A DNA stretch of 64,000 bases. Source: Candidatus Baltobacteraceae bacterium. Its GTDB lineage: Bacteria > Vulcanimicrobiota > Vulcanimicrobiia > Vulcanimicrobiales > Vulcanimicrobiaceae. The notes under the pieces were generated by a model. The model saw only the letters and a list, made by a program, of their open reading frames with translations, ran no database searches and was not told the origin of the DNA. The position numbers and the translations under genes are program-made. Below, piece by piece: positions 9,059 through 17,641 of the stretch; the stretch's first letter is position 1; every line of letters starts with the position of its first letter. The DNA is taken from the NCBI GenBank assembly GCA_035502855.1, contig DATJTX010000015.1:16569-80568 (forward strand), read 5' to 3'.

Positions 9059-9092
9059 CCAAAAAATGACGGCGCAGTCGTACGACTGCGCC
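9059..9092 (-). terminator. Rho-independent terminator with perfect palindrome
   Basis: Positions 9071-9092 form a perfect 22-bp palindrome (GGCGCAGTCG and CGACTGCGCC around TA). Read on the minus strand, it is followed by GTCATTTTTTGG, a run of six T. It lies 25 bp past the stop of the small secreted protein gene. Confidence 0.8.
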
Positions 9093-9117
9093 GCTATAGG
9101 GATGGATGAGAACGGGG

Positions 9118-9309
9118 TTACGGTTTCTTGGTCGGTTTCGGGGTCGGATGCGTCGACTTCATCGAGTGCATCGAATTCGACTTCATCGAATGCGACGACG
9201 AGCTATTCGAGTGGCCCGGTCGATGGCTGGGCTTGGGCGACGGCGCAGCCAGGGCCGGCACCGTCATGAGGAATGCGGCCGCCAGCAGCGCTGCGAGGGT
9301 CTTCTTCAT
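9118..9309 (-). CDS. Small secreted Ser/His/Met/Lys-rich protein
   Basis: A 63-residue precursor: a clear signal peptide (MKKTLAALLAAAFLMTVPALA) then a mature peptide of about 42 residues rich in Ser, His, Met, Lys and Pro (SHRPGHS, SHSMKSNSMHSMKS, TPKPTKKP). There is no cysteine. Met/His-rich secreted peptides can bind copper or other metals, but here that is only a suggestion. Start ATG 9309 is fixed by GGAGG eight bases upstream, although the frame is open farther back. A small hairpin (9348-9365) lies in the upstream region and a strong terminator follows, so it is probably its own transcription unit. Confidence 0.75.
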   Translation of the reverse strand: MKKTLAALLAAAFLMTVPALAAPSPKPSHRPGHSNSSSSHSMKSNSMHSMKSTHPTPKPTKKP

Positions 9310-9347
9310 GGGAAACCTCCTTCCGTAGCAAATTACGGGAGCGTCTT

Positions 9348-9419
9348 GCGGCGTCCGAACGCCGCACCGAGTCTCCGTCACGTCCTAAAACGCAACAGCG
9401 GCCGAAGAAGTTCGGCCGC
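9348..9419 (-). terminator. Two intergenic hairpins; the second is a likely terminator
   Basis: Hairpin 9348-9365 has stems GCGGCGT and ACGCCGC; it lies in the likely 5' region of the small secreted protein. Hairpin 9398-9419 has a 9-bp stem (GCGGCCGAA with TTCGGCCGC) and on the minus strand is followed by TGTTGCGTTTT. It is placed to end the acyl-CoA dehydrogenase transcript, though the T tract is imperfect. Confidence 0.5.
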
Positions 9420-9426
9420 TTGGCTG

Positions 9427-10608
9427 CTACTTTCCTTTGCCGACCATGGCGCGGGAGATCACCAGGCGCTGGATCTGCTGCGTCCCCTCGTAAATTTGCG
9501 TGATCTTGGCATCGCGCATCATACGCTCGACGGGGTACTCGGCCGAGTACCCGAAGCCGCCCAGAACCTGCACCGCGTCGGTCGTGACCGACATCGCGAC
9601 GTCGCCGCATTTCAGCTTGGCCATCGAGGCCCAGAGCGAAACGTCGGACGCGCCTTCGTCGCACTTGCGCGCCGCTTCGTAGAGCAGCAGGCGCGCGGCC
9701 TCGACCTCGGTCTTCATGTCGGCGAGCATGAAGCCGACGCCCTGATGCTGCCCGATCGGTTTGCCGAAAGCGATCCGCTCTTTGGCATAATTCGTCGCGT
9801 AGTCGAGCGCGCCGGCCGCAATGCCGAGCGCTTGCGCCGCGATGCCGGGCCGCGATTTGTCGAGCACCTTCATCGCGATCTTGAAGCCTTCGCCTTCTTC
9901 GCCCAAACGATTCGCGGCCGGTACTTCGCAATCGGCGAAGACGAGTTCCACGGTCGGCGAACCGCGGATACCCATCTTTTTCTCTTTCTTCCCGACGCTA
10001 AAACCCTTCGTGCCCTTTTCGACGACGAACGCGGAAACGCCGCGCGATCCCGCTTGCGGATCGGTCACCGCGAAAACGCAGACGACGTCGGCAACGCTGC
10101 CGTTGGTAATCCAAATCTTTTGGCCGTTGAGCAGATAGCTATCGCCCTTGCGTTCCGCGCGCGTGCGCATCGAACCGAGTGCGTCCGAGCCGCTCGAAAC
10201 CTCGGTGAGCGCGTACGCGGCGATCTTCTTGCCCGAAGCGATGTCGGGAAGGAAACGCTGCTTTTGCTCTTCGCTGCCCCCGATCAAAATCGGCAGCATC
10301 CCCAGCTCCTGAACGGCGACGATCAGCGAACTCGAGGCACATGCTTTGGCGATCTCTTCGACGACTTTGACGTAGGTCAAAAACGTGCCGCCGAGTCCGC
10401 CGTATTCAGCCGGAATCGGAATGCCGAGCAGGTCGTTCTGCGCGAAGAGTTCTTTGATGTCGGTTGGGAATTCGCCGCTCTCGTCGATCTCAGCGGCGCG
10501 CGGAGCGACTTTTTCCGCAACCAGTTCGCGCACCATGGCGACGATCATGGCCTCTTCGATCATGGCCTCTTCATCGGAGGCGGTGGTGCGAGGGGGTGCA
10601 ATGCTCAT
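9427..10608 (-). CDS. Acyl-CoA dehydrogenase
   Basis: FAD-dependent alpha,beta-dehydrogenation of acyl-CoA in fatty- or branched-acid oxidation, 393 residues from ATG 10608. Family motifs: ALTEVSSGSDALGS near 140, KIWITNGSVADV near 165, AFGKPIGQHQGVGFMLADM near 285 and IYEGTQQIQRLVISR at the C terminus, whose Glu aligns with the catalytic base of short- and medium-chain enzymes. The length is normal. A GTG at 10623 would add five residues; neither start has a strong ribosome-binding site. It diverges from the CoA-transferase genes, which suggests linked acyl- or ketoacid-CoA metabolism. Confidence 0.92.
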   Translation of the reverse strand: MSIAPPRTTASDEEAMIEEAMIVAMVRELVAEKVAPRAAEIDESGEFPTDIKELFAQNDLLGIPIPAEYGGLGGTFLTYVKVVEEIAKACASSSLIVAVQELGMLPILIGGSEEQKQRFLPDIASGKKIAAYALTEVSSGSDALGSMRTRAERKGDSYLLNGQKIWITNGSVADVVCVFAVTDPQAGSRGVSAFVVEKGTKGFSVGKKEKKMGIRGSPTVELVFADCEVPAANRLGEEGEGFKIAMKVLDKSRPGIAAQALGIAAGALDYATNYAKERIAFGKPIGQHQGVGFMLADMKTEVEAARLLLYEAARKCDEGASDVSLWASMAKLKCGDVAMSVTTDAVQVLGGFGYSAEYPVERMMRDAKITQIYEGTQQIQRLVISRAMVGKGK

Positions 10609-10664
10609 GGAGCAGGTTTCCACGCGGGAGGGAGCCGTTCCGTCCCTCGGCGCAATAGCCCGTC

Positions 10665-11420
10665 ATGAACAAAGTGTTCCAGAGCTGCGCGGAGGCGGTC
10701 GCGGACATTCGAAGCGGTGCCTCGCTTGCCGTCGGCGGCTTCGGCTTGAACGGCATTCCGCACAACCTGATTCAAGCGCTGTTGGAGCAAGGCGCGAGCA
10801 ACCTCGTAACGGTTTCGAACAACTGCGGTGTCGACGGCTGGGGCCTTGGCGTACTGCTCGATCGCAAGCGCATTCGCCGCACGACCGGCTCGTACGTCGG
10901 CGAGAATAAGGAGTTCGAACGCCAGTTTTTGAGCGGCGAGCTCGAGGTGGAACTCGTTCCGCAGGGCACGCTGGCCGAGCGCCTGCGCGCGGGCGGGTGC
11001 GGCATCCCGGCGTTTTACACGCCGGCGGGCGTGGGCACGCCGGTCGCCGACGGCGGACTGCCGTGGAAGTACAATGCCGACGGCTCGGTGGCGCTGCCGT
11101 CGCCGAAGAAGGAGACGCGCCGCTTCGGCGAGCGCGACTACGTGCTCGAGCTCGGCATCGTTTGCGATTTTGCGCTGGTGCGTGCGTCGATCGCCGACAC
11201 GGCCGGCAACGTGATTTTTCACAAAGCGACGCGCAACTTCAATCCGCTCTGCGCGATGGCCGGAAAGATCACGATCGTTGAAACCGAGGAGCTGGTTCAG
11301 CCGGGCGAGATCGATCCGGAAGCGGTGCACTTGCCGGGTATCTTCGTGCAGCGAATCGTCAAAGTCGGTCCCGGTGGAAAACGTATCGAACGCGTGACGA
11401 CACGCAAAAAGCTATCGTGA
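10665..11420 (+). CDS. scoA: 3-oxoacid CoA-transferase subunit A
   Basis: Alpha subunit of a heterodimeric CoA-transferase (succinyl-CoA:3-ketoacid type), 251 residues. It opens with [36 protein letters not shown], carries [38 protein letters not shown] and [18 protein letters not shown], all typical of the A subunit, which binds CoA but lacks the catalytic Glu. Subunit B follows after 37 bp. The specific acid partner (acetoacetate or another) cannot be settled from sequence. Confidence 0.92.
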   Translation: MNKVFQSCAEAVADIRSGASLAVGGFGLNGIPHNLIQALLEQGASNLVTVSNNCGVDGWGLGVLLDRKRIRRTTGSYVGENKEFERQFLSGELEVELVPQGTLAERLRAGGCGIPAFYTPAGVGTPVADGGLPWKYNADGSVALPSPKKETRRFGERDYVLELGIVCDFALVRASIADTAGNVIFHKATRNFNPLCAMAGKITIVETEELVQPGEIDPEAVHLPGIFVQRIVKVGPGGKRIERVTTRKKLS

Positions 11421-11424
11421 AACC

Positions 11425-11448
11425 TGTCATCCTGAGCTTGTCGAAGGA
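11425..11448 (-). repeat. Dispersed repeat, short form, upstream of scoB
   Basis: Read on the minus strand it begins TCCTTCGAC and ends GCTCAGGATGACA, the same ends as the longer copy before mqnA. On the plus strand its last bases, AAGGA, sit nine bases before the scoB ATG and are the only ribosome-binding site visible for that gene. Confidence 0.7.
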
Positions 11449-11457
11449 TTCACCACC

Positions 11458-12129
11458 ATGCCTCTAACTAGAACTCAACTAGCCGCGCGCGTTGCGCTCG
11501 AACTGGGCGACGGCCAATACGTCAACCTCGGCATCGGTTTGCCGACGCTCATTCCCAACTACGTGCCGCCCGGCGTGACGGTCACGCTGCAAAGCGAGAA
11601 CGGCATCCTGGGCATGGGGCCCTATCCCTACGAAGGCGAGGAAGACCCCGACTTGATCAACGCCGGCAAAGAGACCGTCACCGTACTGCCCGGCGCGTCG
11701 TTCTTCGACTCCGCGCTCTCGTTCGGGATGATTCGCGGCGGTCACATCGATCTCGCCGTCCTCGGCGCGATGCAGGTCTCCGAGCATGGCGATCTGGCGA
11801 ACTGGATGATTCCGGGCAAACTGGTCAAAGGGATGGGCGGCGCGATGGATCTCGTCCATGGAGCCAAGCGTGTCATCGTCATGATGGAACACGTCGCCAA
11901 GGGCAATGCGCACAAGATCGTGGAGCGCTGCGACCTCCCGCTTACCGGCAAGGGCGTGGTGCAGAAGATCATCACCGACATGGCGTCGATCGACGTCGAG
12001 CCGCAAGGCTTGGTCTTGCGTGAGGTTGCGCCGGGCTTGACCGTCGACGACGTGCAAGCCGCGACGGGCGCCAAATTGCACGTGCCGCATCCGCCGCACG
12101 AGATGAAGGTGCCGGCCGCAGTCGCCTAA
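11458..12129 (+). CDS. scoB: 3-oxoacid CoA-transferase subunit B
   Basis: Beta subunit of the CoA-transferase, 223 residues. It contains the catalytic motif [10 protein letters not shown] (Glu that forms the glutamyl-CoA thioester), [15 protein letters not shown] near the N terminus, and [27 protein letters not shown], all standard for the subunit. It pairs with the upstream A subunit. The spacer between them holds a dispersed repeat that provides the AAGGA ribosome-binding site. A GC-rich hairpin follows the stop. Confidence 0.93.
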   Translation: MPLTRTQLAARVALELGDGQYVNLGIGLPTLIPNYVPPGVTVTLQSENGILGMGPYPYEGEEDPDLINAGKETVTVLPGASFFDSALSFGMIRGGHIDLAVLGAMQVSEHGDLANWMIPGKLVKGMGGAMDLVHGAKRVIVMMEHVAKGNAHKIVERCDLPLTGKGVVQKIITDMASIDVEPQGLVLREVAPGLTVDDVQAATGAKLHVPHPPHEMKVPAAVA

Positions 12130-12130
12130 G

Positions 12131-12154
12131 AACCCGCCGCAACCGGCGGCGGGT
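12131..12154 (+). terminator. GC-rich hairpin between scoB and pirin
   Basis: Stems AACCCGCCG and CGGCGGGTT just past the scoB stop. It has no T run and ends two bases before the pirin ATG, so it may attenuate or stabilise RNA more than terminate. Confidence 0.4.
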
Positions 12155-12155
12155 T

Positions 12156-13043
12156 ATGAGAGGTATGACACAGCGTAAGATTTCTCTGGTGCTGCCGGCC
12201 CAGGACTTCCACGAGGGCGGCGGCTTCTTGGTCCATCGGCCCTTTCCGGTGGAAGGGGTGATGCAGGTCGATCCGTTCTTGCTGATCGACGAGCTTGGCC
12301 CGGTGCAGTATGCACCCGGCGAAGCGATCGGCGCGCCCGATCATCCGCATCGTGGTTTCGAGACCGTAACCTACATGATCGAGGGCGAGTCCGCGCATGC
12401 CGATTCGGGCGGACACCGCGGCGAACTCCACCCCGGCGACGTTCAGTGGATGACGGCGGGTGCCGGCGTCGTGCACTCCGAGATGCCCTCGAACCGGATG
12501 ATGCGTGAAGGCGGATGCCAGCACGGCTTCCAGATCTGGATCAATTTGCCCAAGTCCGACAAGTTCGTGCGGCCGCGCTACCAAGACGTGCGCAGCGCGC
12601 AGATTCCGCTTTGGCGCAGTGACGACGGACGTGCGTGGGCGCGGGTGATCGCCGGCGAGGCGCAAGGTGTCGCGGGCGCCGCGCAAACGCGCATTCCGAT
12701 CGGCTTCGTTCACTATCGCCTCGAGCCGGGAGCGCGCATCGAGCATCAGGTCGAAGACGGCTACACCGCGATCGCGTATCTGATGTCGGGCGAGGCGCGA
12801 TTCGGCGGCGAACGCGTCCATCCGGCGCGTGCGGCGATCGTCTTCGACCGCGGCGGCGAGCAGATTGCCGTCGAAAACCCGGGCCGGGAGCCGCTCGAGT
12901 TTCTGATGCTGACCGGAAAACCGATCGAAGAGCCCATGGTGCGCTACGGTCCCTTCGTCATGAACGCGCCCGAGGAGTTGCAGCAGGCGTTCGCGGACTT
13001 TCGCTCCGGAAAGATGGGCGCGATCGAACCGCTCTACACATAA
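12156..13043 (+). CDS. Pirin family protein (cupin)
   Basis: Bicupin of the pirin/YhhW group, 295 residues; some members are quercetin dioxygenases, others act as regulators. The metal site is visible: APDHPHRGFETVTY (two His, near 60-65) and AGAGVVHSEMP (His and Glu, near 107-110) match the four iron ligands of pirins. The C-terminal cupin half (GYTAIAYLMSGEARFGGE onwards) is present. ATG 12165 is an alternative start; neither has a strong ribosome-binding site. It follows the CoA-transferase genes on the same strand. Confidence 0.88.
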   Translation: MRGMTQRKISLVLPAQDFHEGGGFLVHRPFPVEGVMQVDPFLLIDELGPVQYAPGEAIGAPDHPHRGFETVTYMIEGESAHADSGGHRGELHPGDVQWMTAGAGVVHSEMPSNRMMREGGCQHGFQIWINLPKSDKFVRPRYQDVRSAQIPLWRSDDGRAWARVIAGEAQGVAGAAQTRIPIGFVHYRLEPGARIEHQVEDGYTAIAYLMSGEARFGGERVHPARAAIVFDRGGEQIAVENPGREPLEFLMLTGKPIEEPMVRYGPFVMNAPEELQQAFADFRSGKMGAIEPLYT

Positions 13044-13055
13044 ATTACGTGTACG

Positions 13056-14594
13056 TTACGTCGACTCGGCGAGCGCGAATTCGACGCCTCGCCCGCCGAT
13101 GCGCCACGCCCCGATCGCAAGCGCGAGCGCGCCTTCGAGGCCGCATACGAGGATCGCTGTCACGCCGCCGACCGTTGCCGAGCGAACCACGATTCCAACA
13201 GCGATGCCGATGACACCAGCCGGGATGGCGACCGCATACACGATCACCATTCGCAAGATGGCGACGATGCCTCGCTGATCGCCTTTGTTCGGCAAGAAGC
13301 TGTAGGTGAGCGCTCCGATTCCGCGCATCACCAGCGGGATCACACAGGCAGCCACCGCCATCGGAAGCAGCGCGGCCCGGTTCCCGATTGCGCCGCCGAT
13401 GAGCGCTGCCAACACGAGTGGAACGATCGCCGGTATCGTGCTTCCGATCGTCCATGCCGCAAGTTTGGAAAACGTGCTGCCGCTACCCATCCACCAGATG
13501 GGCTTCGAGAGGTCCGAACCCAGCGAGATGCTCCAGGTGGAGAGAAACACGGCGACGATCAGCATCACCGTTGAAAAGAGAACGACGCAATTCGCCGGAT
13601 TGCTCCAGCCGGCGATGCCCGCGACCAGACCGCACACGATCCCCAGGCCGAACAATATCGCGGTGAACGTCGGGCCACGGCCGCGCCGAAAGAAGATGAG
13701 CTGCTTCCAGATCTCGACCCATGGGCCGCTCAGGCGCGTCGTTCCCGACCTCGCCGGCTTGCCCGCGTACGCGGTGCCGATCTCCGGGATTCCGCGCCGC
13801 ATGCGCGAGCGCACGCGAGCGGCAAACACGCCCGACGTATAGAGATCCGGGTAGATGTCGACTGCCAACGCGCAGCCGATCGCCAGCGCCGCGAGCGCGA
13901 AGAGATACACGCCGAGGACGATCGCCGGTGCGCCGTGCCAGAGCGCTAACAGCATGCTGCCGAGGCCGAACGCAACGACGCGGATTTGAAGTGGTGCGAA
14001 GCTCGGGGAAAGCAGCGGCGCCACATCGGCTAGGATAATCAAAAAGCCCGCGGCGGCGATTGCGTAGCAGACGATCGCGAGCCACGGAGCGCGTCGCGCG
14101 AGACAGGACAACGGGATGCGCAGCATCTCGATGGACAAGAGGACGCCTGCGATGCCCAGGATGGCGCCCGCTACGTGGCTGCGAGCGTAGAATGCGACCA
14201 TGAACGCCAAGAAAAAGACGCTCAGGCCGAACGTCAAGATGAACGAGCGGCCGTAGATCCACGTTGCGACCAGCCGTTCCGGGATCTGCGAACGAACCAG
14301 AAATAGCGCGTCGGCCGGTTCGACGAAGCCGCGGACTCGACCGGTGCGCACGGCCATCGCGCACAAGACGCCGGCGAATACGAGGATCGCGCCGGCGAAA
14401 CCGGTTGCAAACGGCTCGCCCAAATCGGGAAGTGCGCCGCCGCTCATCGTCTTCGTGCGCCGCCACAACGTGAAGCCCAGCCAAAGCCCGAAGAAGACCC
14501 ATGTGATCAGGCGTATGGGTGTGCGCACGATCGTGCGCGCCAAGTTCAGCGCGCGCCTCGAATCGAGATACCAGAGCGCGCCGAGCGAATTCAC
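13056..14594 (-). CDS. ABC transporter membrane protein (ABC exporter-like)
   Basis: A 512-residue integral membrane protein with about 12 hydrophobic segments (for example ITWVFFGLWLGFTLW, FILTFGLSVFFLAFMVAFYA, GIVCGLVAGIAGW). It has no nucleotide-binding motif. Its gene overlaps by 4 bp the downstream end of an ABC ATPase gene on the same strand, so it is the likely permease partner. It resembles the putative ABC exporter group with an early ADALFLVRSQIPERL segment. The substrate is unknown. Confidence 0.75.
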   Translation of the reverse strand: MNSLGALWYLDSRRALNLARTIVRTPIRLITWVFFGLWLGFTLWRRTKTMSGGALPDLGEPFATGFAGAILVFAGVLCAMAVRTGRVRGFVEPADALFLVRSQIPERLVATWIYGRSFILTFGLSVFFLAFMVAFYARSHVAGAILGIAGVLLSIEMLRIPLSCLARRAPWLAIVCYAIAAAGFLIILADVAPLLSPSFAPLQIRVVAFGLGSMLLALWHGAPAIVLGVYLFALAALAIGCALAVDIYPDLYTSGVFAARVRSRMRRGIPEIGTAYAGKPARSGTTRLSGPWVEIWKQLIFFRRGRGPTFTAILFGLGIVCGLVAGIAGWSNPANCVVLFSTVMLIVAVFLSTWSISLGSDLSKPIWWMGSGSTFSKLAAWTIGSTIPAIVPLVLAALIGGAIGNRAALLPMAVAACVIPLVMRGIGALTYSFLPNKGDQRGIVAILRMVIVYAVAIPAGVIGIAVGIVVRSATVGGVTAILVCGLEGALALAIGAWRIGGRGVEFALAEST

Positions 14595-15286
14595 GCGGTG
14601 ATCCGCAGGAAAGCGCTTTCGAGGTCTTCGCCCTCGCCGGCGAGCCCGGCGAGCGATCCGTCGAAAATTTTCGAGCCCGCTTTCAAAATCAGCGTACGCT
14701 CACTCATCGCGCGCGCCGCGTCGAGCATGTGGGTGCTGACGGCGACGGTTTTACCGCCGCGAGCCAGATCCGCGATCACTTCCCGCAGTTCGCGCTGGCC
14801 GGCCGGATCCAACCCGATCATCGGCTCGTCGAAGAGCAACACCGGCGGATCGGCAATCAACGTCGCGACGATGAGTGTTTTTTGTTGCATGCCCTTGGAG
14901 AGGCGCGCACCCACCGTATCGCGCTGATCGCTCAGGTGAAAACGCTCGAGCAACTCCTCCGCGCGCGTTTCCCAACCTCCCGGCACGTTGCAACTGCGCG
15001 CTACGAAAACGACGTGCTCCCAAACGGTGAGCGCACCGTAGACCTCGGGCGTTTCGGGAATCAGCGCGATCGTGCGGCCGCGCTGCGCTCCGATCGCGCT
15101 GCCGTTCCAGAGGATCGTCCCGGCGGTGGGGCGCACGAGCCCGCAGAGCATGAGGAAGGTCGTGGTCTTGCCGGCGCCGTTGGGACCGAGCACGCTGATG
15201 ATCTCACCCGGCGCGAGTTCGAACGTGAGATCGGCGACGGCAAGCTGATTGTCGTAGCGTTTGGTAAGGTTGCGAACGCTGAGCAC
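14591..15286 (-). CDS. ABC transporter ATP-binding protein
   Basis: A 231-residue ATPase: Walker A GPNGAGKTTT near 35, Walker B VLLFDEP near 157, H-loop STH near 190. The signature reads LSKGMQQK, as in CcmA/DrrA-type exporters, not LSGGQ. The start is GTG 15286. Its stop overlaps the start of the membrane partner by 4 bp, which points to translational coupling. It belongs to the ABC-2-like drug or polysaccharide exporter group; the substrate is not evident. Confidence 0.92.
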   Translation of the reverse strand: MLSVRNLTKRYDNQLAVADLTFELAPGEIISVLGPNGAGKTTTFLMLCGLVRPTAGTILWNGSAIGAQRGRTIALIPETPEVYGALTVWEHVVFVARSCNVPGGWETRAEELLERFHLSDQRDTVGARLSKGMQQKTLIVATLIADPPVLLFDEPMIGLDPAGQRELREVIADLARGGKTVAVSTHMLDAARAMSERTLILKAGSKIFDGSLAGLAGEGEDLESAFLRITA

Positions 15287-15298
15287 GCCCGCTCTATT

Positions 15299-17110
15299 TT
15301 ACGTTGCGATGGCTGTATCCCGGAACTGGGTCCGATAGAGACGCGCGTAGGGCCCGTTGCGGGCGAGCAGGACGGCGTGTGAGCCGCTCTCGACGACACG
15401 GCCGTGCTCGACGACGAAGATCACGTCGGCGTTGACGATCGTCGAGAGGCGATGCGCGATGACCAGGCTGGTTCGTCCGCGCATCACCACGTCGAGCGCT
15501 CCCTGGATTGCCGCCTCGTTATGGGAGTCGAGCGCGCTGGTCGCTTCATCCAGAATGAGAATACACGGGTCCTTGAGCAGCACGCGGGCGATCGCGAGCC
15601 GTTGACGCTCGCCGCCGGAAAGTTTGTGCCCGCGTTCGCCGACGACGGTCTCGTAGCCCTTGGGCAGCGTTGCGATGAAGTCATGGATGTTTGCGCTGCG
15701 CGCGGCGGCGATCAGTTCGTCGTCGGTTGCCTCGGGTTTGGCGTAGCGCAGATTCGCCGCGATCGTGTCGTGGAAGAGATAGGTCTCCTGCGTCACGACG
15801 CCGATGGCGGAGCGCAAAGATTCGAGCGTCAGGTTCCGCACGTCGTGCTCGTCGATGAGAACGCGGCCGTCCTGCGGGTCGTAGAATCGCGGCACGAGCT
15901 GGGTGATCGTCGATTTTCCGGCGCCCGACGGGCCGACGAACGCCGCGACTTGGCCCGGCTTGATTTCGAACGAGATATTGTGCAGGACCGAGTGATCGGG
16001 ATCGTAACCGAAGGTCACGCGATCGAAGCGCACGTCGCCCCGAATGTCGGTTAACGCGACCGCATCGGGCGGATCGTATTCTTCGGTCTTCATGTCCAAA
16101 TAGTCGAAGATGCGCTCGAAGACGGCGAGCGCGCTGACGATCTGCACCTGTATGCCGACGAGCGCGGCCCCCGAGCCGTACAGGCGGCCGCCCACGAACC
16201 CGACGAACGCGACGATGACGCCGACCTGGAGCTCCCCTTTCACGGCAAGCCAGCCGCCGAAGAGCCAGATGATCAGCGGGCCGATCGTCGCCATCGCCTG
16301 CAGCGTCGCGAGGAACCAGCGGCCGACGGTGGCGAGCTGGATTTCGATGTGCATGAGCGCGGTGCCGATCGCGTAGAAGCGCGACTTCTCATAGCGTTCG
16401 CGCGTGAAGGATTTGATCAGCGTTATTCCCGAGATCGAGAGGGTCTCTTGCGTAATCGATTCGATTTGGTCGCGCTTCTCGCGAGTCTGCTTCCGCAATC
16501 CGTACATGCGCCGCCCGACCGGGCCCAATTGGTAAATCATGAAGGGGACGACGGCGAGCGAAATCAAAGACATTCGCCAATCCCATATAAACATCGCGAC
16601 GACCGTCGAGAGTATCATCACCACGTTCGTGATGATCGTCGTAATCGTTCCCGTAACGACGTTGTCGATGTTGTCGACGTCGTTCGAGACGCGGTTCATG
16701 ATTTCGCCGGTCTTGGTGCCGGTGAAGAACGAGAGCGGCATCTTGTGGAGATGCGCGACGAGGCTTGTGCGAATATCGCGCATGATGCCTTCGCCGACGA
16801 GCGAGTTGAGATACCCTTGCGCAACGTTCAGAGCCATCGAGACCAGCGTTGCAACGAGCGATATCGCGAGAAAGATGACCAGGTCGCGAAAGCTATGCTT
16901 GGGGAGCGCCACGTCGATCAGTTGCGCGGTCAAGTAAATCGGAACAAGGCCCAGGCTCGACGTCACCACGATAAAGGCGAGGACGAGCGACTGTTCTTTC
17001 CAGTACGGCCTGAAGAGCGCGAGGATACGCCGCCACTCGACGCGGCGCCGAATCTGCGGCTTATCGGACGAGTAAACGTTGGACCACATCAACCCGTGGC
17101 CGGCGAACAT
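15299..17110 (-). CDS. ABC exporter half-transporter (fused permease and ATPase)
   Basis: A 603-residue half transporter. The membrane domain (about 30-330) has six hydrophobic segments starting at LVLAFIVVTSSLGLVPIYL. The ATPase domain has Walker A GPSGAGKSTI near 395, Q-loop VVTQETYLF, signature LSGGERQRLAIARVLL and Walker B CILILDEATSALD, and H-loop IAHRLSTI. It is MsbA/MDR-like and probably acts as a homodimer; the cargo is unknown. ATG 17110 has GGAG upstream; ATG 17089 is possible. It is 12 bp upstream of the other ABC operon on the same strand. Confidence 0.93.
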   Translation of the reverse strand: MFAGHGLMWSNVYSSDKPQIRRRVEWRRILALFRPYWKEQSLVLAFIVVTSSLGLVPIYLTAQLIDVALPKHSFRDLVIFLAISLVATLVSMALNVAQGYLNSLVGEGIMRDIRTSLVAHLHKMPLSFFTGTKTGEIMNRVSNDVDNIDNVVTGTITTIITNVVMILSTVVAMFIWDWRMSLISLAVVPFMIYQLGPVGRRMYGLRKQTREKRDQIESITQETLSISGITLIKSFTRERYEKSRFYAIGTALMHIEIQLATVGRWFLATLQAMATIGPLIIWLFGGWLAVKGELQVGVIVAFVGFVGGRLYGSGAALVGIQVQIVSALAVFERIFDYLDMKTEEYDPPDAVALTDIRGDVRFDRVTFGYDPDHSVLHNISFEIKPGQVAAFVGPSGAGKSTITQLVPRFYDPQDGRVLIDEHDVRNLTLESLRSAIGVVTQETYLFHDTIAANLRYAKPEATDDELIAAARSANIHDFIATLPKGYETVVGERGHKLSGGERQRLAIARVLLKDPCILILDEATSALDSHNEAAIQGALDVVMRGRTSLVIAHRLSTIVNADVIFVVEHGRVVESGSHAVLLARNGPYARLYRTQFRDTAIAT

Positions 17111-17260
17111 CCTAAGGCGCTCCGCCCCAGGCTACGCGCCCCCCACTTCGTGGGGCCCCCAAATTATGGGCCGCATAAACATCGTCGGCGGGCCGAGATT
17201 CCCCGTGGGCGGCCCTAACCAATGTTATCTCGTGTGCCAAGCTGGGTATCGGGACCTCGC
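17111..17260. other. 150-bp intergenic region with two hairpins
   Basis: No coding sequence seen. Hairpin 17141-17155 is CCCCAC/GTGGGG around TTC. A wider pair, GGGCCGC at 17168-17174 and GCGGCCC at 17209-17215, encloses about 34 bp. It lies between the VOC gene end and the ABC exporter start, both on the minus strand, and could hold a terminator and a promoter. Confidence 0.4.
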
Positions 17261-17623
17261 CTATCTTGTTCTCTGATGCAACGTGACCTTGTTGCCTTCG
17301 GGGTCTTCGAACGAGGTAACTTTGCACACGGGGGTAGTGTAAATATCTTCGACCGCAACACCGGCATTGCGTAGCGCGTTGGCGGTGGTCTCGATGTCGT
17401 CGACTTCGAAAGTAACGCCGACGCCGGTGCCCGGCTCGCGAGCAAGCCATTGTGACTTCATAAGCGCAAAACACGCCGGTCCGACGTTGGCCTCGTTGTA
17501 TTGTTCGATGCCGTCTTCTTTGAAACCGCTGGCGAACCTGAGCCCGAGCATCTTCTCGTACCACTCGCGCGTCGATTTCACGTTGTTCGACGGGTAAGCA
17601 GTGAACGCAATGTCTGTAATCAC
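17261..17623 (-). CDS. VOC family protein (glyoxalase/bleomycin-resistance fold)
   Basis: A 120-residue single-domain protein of the vicinal oxygen chelate superfamily. It shows NVKSTREWYEKMLGLRF near the N terminus, GVTFEVDDIETTANALRNAGV in the middle and the terminal SFEDPEGNKVTLHQ. The start is GTG 17623 with AGAGGAT upstream. It sits 18 bp after dnaJ on the same strand, so it may be carried on the chaperone transcript. The exact reaction cannot be assigned. Confidence 0.85.
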   Translation of the reverse strand: MITDIAFTAYPSNNVKSTREWYEKMLGLRFASGFKEDGIEQYNEANVGPACFALMKSQWLAREPGTGVGVTFEVDDIETTANALRNAGVAVEDIYTTPVCKVTSFEDPEGNKVTLHQRTR

Positions 17624-17641
17624 GGCAGATCCTCTCTCGAG

